DNA from: Mesoaciditoga sp964503355
Lineage (GTDB): Bacteria; Thermotogota; Thermotogae; Mesoaciditogales; Mesoaciditogaceae
Assembly: GCA_964503355.1 (NCBI GenBank)
Contig: CAZCZS010000079.1
Location: 1 to 7,229, forward strand
Length of the DNA stretch: 7,229 nt
Reading direction: 5' to 3'
The notes below the pieces were generated by a model. It saw nothing but the letters and a program-made list of their open reading frames with translations. It ran no database searches and had not been told where the DNA came from. Positions 1 to 4,754 of the stretch are shown here, piece by piece. The translations under genes and the position numbers were made by a program. The first letter of the stretch is position 1. The number at the start of each line of letters is the position of its first letter.

Positions 1-48
1 TGCCTTACAAGCAGGAGGTCGCAGGTTCAAACCCTGCTGTTCCCACCA
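1..48 (+). tRNA. tRNA-Val (TAC), 3' part only
   Basis: This is the 3' portion of a tRNA cut by the left window edge. The anticodon loop CTTACAA (4-10) gives anticodon TAC at 6-8, which reads valine codons. The 3' half of the anticodon stem (11-15), the variable loop (16-20), the T arm (21-37: GCAGG / TTCAAAC / CCTGC, fully paired) and the acceptor 3' strand (38-44) follow in order. Discriminator A45 and an encoded CCA (46-48) complete it. The D arm and 5' acceptor strand lie outside the window. Confidence 0.93.
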
Positions 49-58
49 CCAAGAGAGT

Positions 59-136
59 GGGGACGTGGTGCAGTTTGGTTAGCATGCCGGTCTGTCACAC
101 CGGTGGTCGCGAGTTCGAGCCTCGTCGTCCCCGCCA
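59..136 (+). tRNA. tRNA-Asp (GTC)
   Basis: A complete cloverleaf. Acceptor GGGGACG (59-65) pairs with CGTCCCC (126-132). The anticodon stem CCGGT/ACCGG surrounds loop CTGTCAC with anticodon GTC at 94-96. The T arm is GCGAG / TTCGAGC / CTCGT. Discriminator G133, the aspartate identity base, is followed by an encoded CCA. Only 10 bases separate it from tRNA-Val and 2 from tRNA-Phe, so the three are almost certainly processed from one transcript. Confidence 0.97.
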
Positions 137-138
137 AA

Positions 139-214
139 GCCGAGGTAGCTCAGGTGGTAGAGCAGTGGACTGAAAATCCTCGTGTCCCTGGTTCGACTCC
201 AGGCCTCGGCACCA
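139..214 (+). tRNA. tRNA-Phe (GAA)
   Basis: A complete 76-nt tRNA. Acceptor GCCGAGG (139-145) pairs with CCTCGGC (204-210), discriminator A211 is followed by encoded CCA. The anticodon loop CTGAAAA carries GAA at 172-174. The T arm is CCTGG / TTCGACT / CCAGG. One oddity is in the anticodon stem: GTGGA (165-169) against TCCTC (177-181) leaves a T-T mismatch at tRNA positions 28:42 (bases 166 and 180). All other stem pairs are Watson-Crick. It is the last tRNA of the cluster, directly before the terminator. Confidence 0.96.
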
Positions 215-216
215 TG

Positions 217-252
217 AAGCGAGAAGAATTTTCTTCTCGCTTTTTGTTTTTT
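217..252 (+). terminator. Rho-independent terminator of the tRNA cluster
   Basis: The arms AGCGAGAAGAA (218-228) and TTCTTCTCGCT (231-241) are perfect reverse complements of 11 bases. With a realistic loop the stem is about 9-10 bp. A T-rich tail follows at once (T5, G, T6; 241-252). It starts 3 bases after the tRNA-Phe CCA, so it ends the tRNA transcript. The opposite strand has no U-tract, so it should work in one direction only. It separates the tRNA unit from the pilus operon. Confidence 0.93.
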
Positions 253-283
253 CTTTATAAATGATTCGCCTTGTGCGTAAAAG

Positions 284-433
284 TAACGAAAAAGTTTTCA
301 TCGAGACAAGTAAAAAAATCAGGGCGTAGCTTGTATTCTGTAGTGCACGGCAAGTGACATTTTTATTCGTTTTTGTATTTGTCACGTGCCACGCGCTTTT
401 ACTTCTTACTTGTTACCACTCACTTTTTCGTTA
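284..433. repeat. Nested imperfect inverted repeat (about 150 bp)
   Basis: Three successive arms pair in nested order. The outer arm TAACGAAAAAGT (284-295) is exactly reverse-complementary to 422-433. The middle arm ACAAGTA (306-312) matches 407-413 exactly. The inner arms 343-359 and 380-396 pair at 14 of 17 positions including one G-T, around a 20-base T-rich loop. The 5' half carries about 20 extra bases between the middle and inner arms. This could be a decayed palindromic or MITE-like insertion beside a tRNA gene, or a structured RNA. No transposase or clear target-site duplication is visible. Confidence 0.5.
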
Positions 434-555
434 TCGAAGATCTGAGCTGACATGGTATTCACAAAACCCTTATAACTTGAGAAGAGATGCATATTCGTTA
501 AATTGGCTTGCGAAGTCGGCGCACAAGGTGAATAAATGAATTTTGAAAATATATT

Positions 556-584
556 TTGTATAAATATGGCTTTTGAGTTAAAAT
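556..584 (+). promoter_or_regulatory. Candidate sigma-70-type promoter of the pilus operon
   Basis: A -35-like TTGTAT (556-561) lies 17 bases before a -10-like TAAAAT (579-584, five of six matches to TATAAT) in AT-rich sequence about 55 bases upstream of pilC. The -35 is poor (three of six). An overlapping TATAAA at 559-564 and TTGAAA at 543-548 are alternatives without good partners. The location after the tRNA terminator makes a promoter here necessary, but the exact hexamers are uncertain. Confidence 0.35.
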
Positions 585-638
585 ATCAACGATCAAATTT
601 TTTCAAGTGAGTAAAGCTCCAAAGAGGCGAGGTGAAGA

Positions 639-1841
639 GTGCCTACATATATCTTTGATGCCGTAAATCCCAGCGGAAAAACCGTGAAGGGAAAATTGGA
701 AGCGCCAAACGAGGTTAGCTTGGTCAACAAACTTTCTCAGGAAGGCTACGTGATACTAAACATTCAAGCTGTTCCTCAAAAGAAGAAAGGCATGAAATTG
801 AGAGCCAAATTAGGTGATCTGGTTCTTTTTACCCGCCAATTTTCTACCATGATAAATGCTGGTGTCAGAATAAAAGATGCGTTGAAGTTACTTTCACGAC
901 AAGAAGCGTTCACAAAACCATTCAGAAAAACGTTGGAAGGTATTTTGGTCTCCATCGACGGAGGTATGTCACTCGCCGAAGCTTTTGATGAAGCCGGAAT
1001 ATTCGATCCAGTCCTTGTTAACCTGATGCAGGCGGGCGAAAGCGGCGGTGTTTTAGATGAAGCTCTGCTCAAGCTTTCAAAATTCTACGAAGACAGCAAA
1101 AAAATCAGAGATGAAATTCGTTCGGCGATGGCTTATCCCGTGTTCGTTTCCATATTCGCCATTCTTATTTTGATGGTGATAAGTCTTTTCATTCTTCCGA
1201 ATCTTTTCAGAGCTTTTGGAAACATAAAACCCACTGGCGTGGTCGCGCTTTTAATAAACGGCAACGATTACGTGGCGAATCATTGGATGAACGTCATCAT
1301 ATTCTTAACCATTGCGACGATCGGAGGATATTATTTCATGAGAACGCCGTACGGGGTGGCCTTTAAAAACTTCATCTTATCCCTTTTCCCGCCGATAAAG
1401 AAGTTGAGGAAACTCGAAACCGCTTCAAGTTTCAGTAAAACCTTGGCCACTTTGATTTCCAGTGGAGTTTCCATAATGGATGCGGTGAAAATGGCGGCGA
1501 ATTCAACATCTGACCCTAAACTCATCAAAAGTGTATCCGAAATGGTTGAAACTCTCCGTAACGGCGGTACACTTAAAGAAGCCATGCAGAAGACGAAATA
1601 TTTCCCTCAGTTATTGGTAGAAATGGTTGGAACCGGTGAAGAAACCGGTAGAGTGGATGAGATGCTCAACAAAGTTGCGGATTTTTACGATGAAGAGGTA
1701 TCGGTGAAGTTGAAACAGATCGTTTCAATGGTAGAGCCTGCCATGATAGGAGTTATAGGTTTAGCCGTTGGTTTTTTAACGTTCAGTCTTTATCAAACGA
1801 TGTTCAGCCTTGAAAGCGGTGCGGGACAGTTTGGAAAATGA
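639..1841 (+). CDS. pilC: PilC/GspF-family inner-membrane platform protein
   Basis: A 400-residue protein of the T2SS F / PilC family, the polytopic inner-membrane platform that contacts the assembly ATPase and on which pilins are added. The length is normal for the family. The N-terminus (3-43) is the typical YxF/xAxxxxGKxxKG cytoplasmic start. Two T2SSF repeats follow at about 64-190 and 263-390, with family signatures FTRQFSTMINAG (64-75), QAGESGG (131-137) and GTGEETGRVDEML (331-343). Membrane segments are at about 166-189, 216-234 and 368-390. The GTG start is the first possible one, because TGA lies in frame just upstream at 633-635. GAGGTGA at 629-635 is the ribosome site. It is the first gene of the operon and overlaps the next by 4 bases. 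No pilB/gspE is directly upstream. Confidence 0.95.
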   Translation: MPTYIFDAVNPSGKTVKGKLEAPNEVSLVNKLSQEGYVILNIQAVPQKKKGMKLRAKLGDLVLFTRQFSTMINAGVRIKDALKLLSRQEAFTKPFRKTLEGILVSIDGGMSLAEAFDEAGIFDPVLVNLMQAGESGGVLDEALLKLSKFYEDSKKIRDEIRSAMAYPVFVSIFAILILMVISLFILPNLFRAFGNIKPTGVVALLINGNDYVANHWMNVIIFLTIATIGGYYFMRTPYGVAFKNFILSLFPPIKKLRKLETASSFSKTLATLISSGVSIMDAVKMAANSTSDPKLIKSVSEMVETLRNGGTLKEAMQKTKYFPQLLVEMVGTGEETGRVDEMLNKVADFYDEEVSVKLKQIVSMVEPAMIGVIGLAVGFLTFSLYQTMFSLESGAGQFGK

Positions 1842-2266
1842 AAAACGGCTACACCGTAGTTGAACTGATCGTTTATTTGGCATTGGTAAGCGTTTTTCTT
1901 TCTTTGATGATTCCATCGTTTTGGAGAATAAACGAAGAACTGATGTTTAAAGCGGACATGGAAAACGTTCAACACATGATAAGATACGCAAGGCAAGTGT
2001 CTTTGATGAAAAAGATGAAAAGTGCCATTTTCTTAAGTGGCAGAAAAATCTACGTGACACTGAATGGAAAAAAGGTGAAGGAAAGATCTTTAAGTGTTTC
2101 ATCGATTAAGGGAAAAAGGGAATTCGCCTTCTCAAAAGGCATTCCATACAAGAGTGGAAAGTTTTTTCTTTCTTTCAAGAAAGAAAAATTTCTTTTCACC
2201 CTTCAACCTGTAACCGGTACATTGAAAGTCGATAGGGGTGAAGGAAGTGGGATTACTATTTGGTAA
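1838..2266 (+). CDS. Minor pseudopilin with type IV prepilin signal
   Basis: A 142-residue protein with a class III prepilin leader. A short basic leader MKNG is followed by Y at +1 and glutamate at +5 (residue 9), then a hydrophobic helix to about residue 27. Cleavage by a PilD-type peptidase would fall after G4. Tyrosine instead of the usual phenylalanine at +1 is a tolerated variation. The rest (about 28-142) is a basic, beta-rich domain with no cysteines and fits the GspH/FimT-type minor pilin layout, although I cannot assign a subfamily. It is probably a minor component of the fibre or its priming complex. The start overlaps the pilC stop (ATGA), implying translational coupling, and no strong ribosome site is seen. 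The pilM start lies inside its 3' end. Confidence 0.85.
   Translation: MKNGYTVVELIVYLALVSVFLSLMIPSFWRINEELMFKADMENVQHMIRYARQVSLMKKMKSAIFLSGRKIYVTLNGKKVKERSLSVSSIKGKREFAFSKGIPYKSGKFFLSFKKEKFLFTLQPVTGTLKVDRGEGSGITIW
2163..2188 (+). repeat. Perfect 12-bp inverted repeat inside the pseudopilin gene
   Basis: The arms TTTTTCTTTCTT (2163-2174) and AAGAAAGAAAAA (2177-2188) are exact reverse complements separated by two bases. A transcript could form a hairpin of about 11 bp with a 4-base loop. It is AT-rich and has no clean U-tract after it, so it does not look like a terminator. It codes for alternating Phe/Lys-rich residues and may be chance. It lies about 60 bases before the pilM ribosome site. 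Confidence 0.5.
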
Positions 2267-3227
2267 TTGTTACGTTGGTTTGGATATCGGCAGATATAAG
2301 GTCGAAGGGGTGAAATTGAAGAAGAAAGGTAAAAATCTCGAGATCGTCTCTTCCTTCGTCTCAACTTACAAAAACAAAGCCTTTGATGGTGAGGCTTTGA
2401 TCGATGAAGGCGAAATAGCCCTTGCGTTGGGAAAGATAAAAGCCGCTTTGAAAATAGACATAGAAGATCACATAACCACCGCTCTCTTTCCAGACAGAAT
2501 CCTCTTTAGGAAATTGGAATTGCCCGCTATGCCGAAAGATCAAGCTGCAAACGCTGCGAAATTCCAGATAGTGAAAGAACTCTCCATTTCTCCTGAAGAG
2601 ATCACCGTGGAAATCGAATCAAGACAAAAAAACGTTTCCTCATTGGAAGTTTCATCTTTTATAGTCAAAGTGGAAGATATCTCCAAATTCAACGGTTTGC
2701 TTTTCAAAGCTGGCATACCTTTTCCAGATATTTTGGACGCGGGATACTTCAAATTCAACTACATAATAAAAGAGGAGCTTTTGAAAGGCATTTTATTCAT
2801 CGCTTTTGAAGATATTTCCTCAACTTACGTTGAACTCTTCAAAGACGGTTGGCTTGTGAGTATAGACAGCCTAAGCGATGGCTCTGAAGGTGTAGATGAA
2901 TTGGACGAGGAATCCATACTTTCCCATTACGTGGAATTGACCGATAGGGTACAGAATTTGACAAGGATGATGCTTTCAAGGTATTCGATGGCAGATGAAG
3001 TTGTGGATACGTTCATTTTCATCTCTGAAAAGAAGAAAAACTTGGACTTTTGGAAGAAGGGCATCTTAAAATTCGACATGGCAAAAAGAATAATTCCCTA
3101 CGACGAAGCCGTAAACGTGAACAAGAACTTACCACTCGCCGCGTACAGTTTGGCGATAAGGGGGGTGAGTGAAAATTCCAAGGGTAAACTTCTACAGAAA
3201 AAAAGTTCGAAAGGTAAAATCATCTAA
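2247..3227 (+). CDS. pilM: PilM-like actin-fold protein of the pilus alignment complex
   Basis: A 326-residue cytoplasmic protein of the PilM (FtsA/actin-like) family. PilM normally binds nucleotide and the N-terminal tail of PilN, coupling the alignment complex to the cytoplasmic motor. The N-terminus shows the first phosphate motif GLDIG (11-15). LPAMPKDQAANAAKFQIVKE (92-111) matches the conserved stretch after the first subdomain. The expected second phosphate motif is altered (AFEDIS, 186-191, where families have a DIG-like turn), and the usual YLTGG-type adenosine loop is replaced by FIFISEKKK (256-264). I prefer GTG 2247 over GTG 2238 because GGTGA (2237-2241) is well placed for it and the protein then begins like other PilM proteins (MGLLFG). 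It overlaps the pseudopilin by 20 bases and pilN by 59. Confidence 0.85.
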   Translation: MGLLFGNCYVGLDIGRYKVEGVKLKKKGKNLEIVSSFVSTYKNKAFDGEALIDEGEIALALGKIKAALKIDIEDHITTALFPDRILFRKLELPAMPKDQAANAAKFQIVKELSISPEEITVEIESRQKNVSSLEVSSFIVKVEDISKFNGLLFKAGIPFPDILDAGYFKFNYIIKEELLKGILFIAFEDISSTYVELFKDGWLVSIDSLSDGSEGVDELDEESILSHYVELTDRVQNLTRMMLSRYSMADEVVDTFIFISEKKKNLDFWKKGILKFDMAKRIIPYDEAVNVNKNLPLAAYSLAIRGVSENSKGKLLQKKSSKGKII

Positions 3228-3753
3228 ATTTTTAATAGCGATGGGAATCATACTGCTTTTGGGATTTTCTTTTTATTTCGTGAGCTCCAAGATGATGGAT
3301 AAAATTTACGCAAATGCGCTTTCCGCGGATCAAAACCTTTTAAACGCGGCGGGAATTTCCTCGTTTTCCGCTCTATCCAAAGAAGATATCCAAAGGCGTA
3401 TTGACGATCAAATCGCGAGATATTCCACACTTTTGAATTCAAAATCAAGAGTCCTCTCGTACATGAAGGATACGCTTGAAGGTGTTAACGATTTTCACTA
3501 CACTTTTTATTCGGTGCAAAACGTTTTTGAAAAGTTCAAGGGTCAGATATCGTTGGCAACACTCGAATACTCAACAGCTTCTTCAACACCTATAGAGATG
3601 GTGCAATTCGGTTTGGAAGATAGTTCTGTTCCTCTCGAAGAAAAATCGTACTTCGAAAAGTTAGGTTACAAAGTTCAACTCGTCGAAAATGCCGGATCGA
3701 AATGGTACAAAACGAAAAGTGAAAAAATATATCTGTTCAGGAGAGAAAAATGA
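3169..3753 (+). CDS. pilN: PilN-like bitopic membrane protein
   Basis: A 194-residue protein with PilN architecture: a short basic cytoplasmic tail containing RVNFY (5-9), the place of the INLLP-type motif that docks on PilM, one membrane helix (about 21-38) and a periplasmic part. The latter has a helical/coiled-coil stretch (about 42-120) and a small alpha/beta domain (about 125-194). PilN pairs with PilO in the inner membrane. Sequence identity is weak, so the call rests on architecture and gene order. The GTG start is the first possible: an in-frame TGA lies immediately before it (3166-3168), and the next start, ATG 3241, would remove the PilM-docking tail. The ribosome site GGGGG is close (3161-3165). 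It overlaps pilM by 59 bases and pilO by 4 (ATGA). Confidence 0.82.
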   Translation: MKIPRVNFYRKKVRKVKSSKFLIAMGIILLLGFSFYFVSSKMMDKIYANALSADQNLLNAAGISSFSALSKEDIQRRIDDQIARYSTLLNSKSRVLSYMKDTLEGVNDFHYTFYSVQNVFEKFKGQISLATLEYSTASSTPIEMVQFGLEDSSVPLEEKSYFEKLGYKVQLVENAGSKWYKTKSEKIYLFRREK

Positions 3754-4220
3754 GTAGAAAACTCGCCGTCATCTTGATTTTTTTATCCGTTATTTTCGTT
3801 GTTGTCTTCGACGTTGTTATGGTTTTCAATCAGTCTGGAAAACTGGAGAAGATCATACATTCCATACAAAAATTCGATTCTTTGTATTCTCAAAATTTCA
3901 GGATGCAACAACAGCTTCTGCTATATTCCAAAAAAGTGAACGCCCACGCAATTTCAAAGAATGACTTGAAAAGAGAACTTGAAAAATTCATTCCCGCGTC
4001 TAAGATAAAAGTTTCGGGAGACATCTTATCTTTTAAGGGAAATGCAGAAGTGAACGCTTCAAAGCTCTTGAACACGCTTTTAGCTTACACCAACGTCAAA
4101 GTGGAAAACATTTCCCTGAATTCTTTAATACCGGTAAGATATTCCGGCTTTTCATACAGCGAAATTTTCAAAGAAAAAGTCGTTTTGACGAAGCTAACAG
4201 TTAAAGTTTACGGGGGATAG
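3750..4220 (+). CDS. pilO: PilO-like bitopic membrane protein
   Basis: A 156-residue protein with PilO architecture. A membrane helix at about 5-26 is followed by a periplasmic coiled-coil (about 30-75, rich in Q, K and L) and a small ferredoxin-like alpha/beta domain (about 84-156). It is expected to heterodimerise with PilN and contact the secretin-side partner. It is somewhat shorter than typical PilO (roughly 180-210 residues). The ATG overlaps the pilN stop, and AGGAGA at 3739-3744 gives a good ribosome site with a 5-base spacer. The call relies mainly on topology and position after pilN. Confidence 0.82.
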   Translation: MSRKLAVILIFLSVIFVVVFDVVMVFNQSGKLEKIIHSIQKFDSLYSQNFRMQQQLLLYSKKVNAHAISKNDLKRELEKFIPASKIKVSGDILSFKGNAEVNASKLLNTLLAYTNVKVENISLNSLIPVRYSGFSYSEIFKEKVVLTKLTVKVYGG

Positions 4221-4221
4221 T

Positions 4222-4737
4222 ATGAAAAGTAAAACTTTGGTGATAGTGCTTTTGCTCTTTATAATAGCCGTTTTTGGATGGATAGGATACGTTCTGTTCT
4301 TTCCAAAATCTCCTCAACGTAGGCGCTCTAATCCTTATATCCAAACTTTTAAAATAGAATCCATCCTTTCGAAAAGAATTTCGACGGATTACGTAAAACC
4401 GATAGAGATGAAAATAGATCTTTTTTCACCGCTAATCGTGAAGTTGAACAAACGCGATCTTGTTTCGTTGTTGAAGACTTCTGATTTGAAATTCAAAGTG
4501 GATGGGAGTTTGAAATATGTGAGCGGTGTAAAATCCCAAAGCGTTAACATGGTAACCTTATCGTTGGGTGGCAAAAACATGACGTTCGATTTCAACAGGT
4601 CTACAACGCATTTCGCTTGGAAGGGCACGAAATACGTTATAGTTTATTTCGATCCCATCTACGAAGGTGCCGTCATCATGAACATCTCAACAGGTAGACT
4701 TTACACCGTTACGTCTCAAGGTTTGATAACAAAATAA
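4222..4737 (+). CDS. Unrecognised one-pass membrane protein in the pilP position
   Basis: A 171-residue protein that I do not recognise by sequence. It has an N-terminal membrane anchor (about 5-28), a short Pro/Arg-rich linker (29-37), and a soluble part predicted to be mostly beta strands (about 58-171), which would lie in the periplasm. It starts one base after the pilO stop with GGGGGA (4212-4217) as ribosome site. Between pilO and the secretin gene, proteobacteria have pilP, a lipoprotein that links PilNO to PilQ, and type II secretion systems use GspC. This protein has no lipobox cysteine. It resembles GspC/PilP only in having an anchor, a linker and a beta domain. A role as the bridge to the secretin is inference from position. 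Confidence 0.8.
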   Translation: MKSKTLVIVLLLFIIAVFGWIGYVLFFPKSPQRRRSNPYIQTFKIESILSKRISTDYVKPIEMKIDLFSPLIVKLNKRDLVSLLKTSDLKFKVDGSLKYVSGVKSQSVNMVTLSLGGKNMTFDFNRSTTHFAWKGTKYVIVYFDPIYEGAVIMNISTGRLYTVTSQGLITK

Positions 4738-4754
4738 ACGATGTGGAGGGTAAA

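Larger units (their letters stand above)
253..638. other. Intergenic region with no convincing gene
   Basis: About 385 bases between the tRNA terminator and pilC. A 61-codon open frame on the + strand (354-539) starts with GTG inside a hairpin arm, has no ribosome site and encodes an unremarkable composition, so I do not call it. What can be seen is a nested imperfect inverted repeat (284-433), an AT-rich tract from about 536 to 605 that probably holds the operon promoter, and the pilC ribosome site near 629. I see nothing recognisable at about 434-535. Confidence 0.7.

Noticed and set aside
95..385. Minus-strand open frame of 96 codons
   Set aside because: It runs through the tRNA-Asp and tRNA-Phe genes, the terminator and the inverted repeat, and its protein reflects the tRNA complement. 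No ribosome site supports it.
354..539. Plus-strand open frame of 61 codons with a hydrophobic N-terminus
   Set aside because: It starts within an arm of the inverted repeat, lacks a ribosome site, and its Phe/Val-rich start comes from a T-rich loop. Coding is not supported.
776..1072. Minus-strand open frame of 98 codons opposite pilC
   Set aside because: A shadow of the strongly supported pilC frame, with no family resemblance or ribosome site.
2163..2200. Intrinsic terminator within the pseudopilin gene
   Set aside because: The stem is almost all A-T, is not followed by a clean T-tract and lies inside a coding frame of a tightly packed operon.
2238..2246. Earlier GTG start of pilM at 2238
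   Set aside because: The GTG is itself part of the GGTGA ribosome site that fits the GTG at 2247, and the extra residues are not typical of PilM N-termini.
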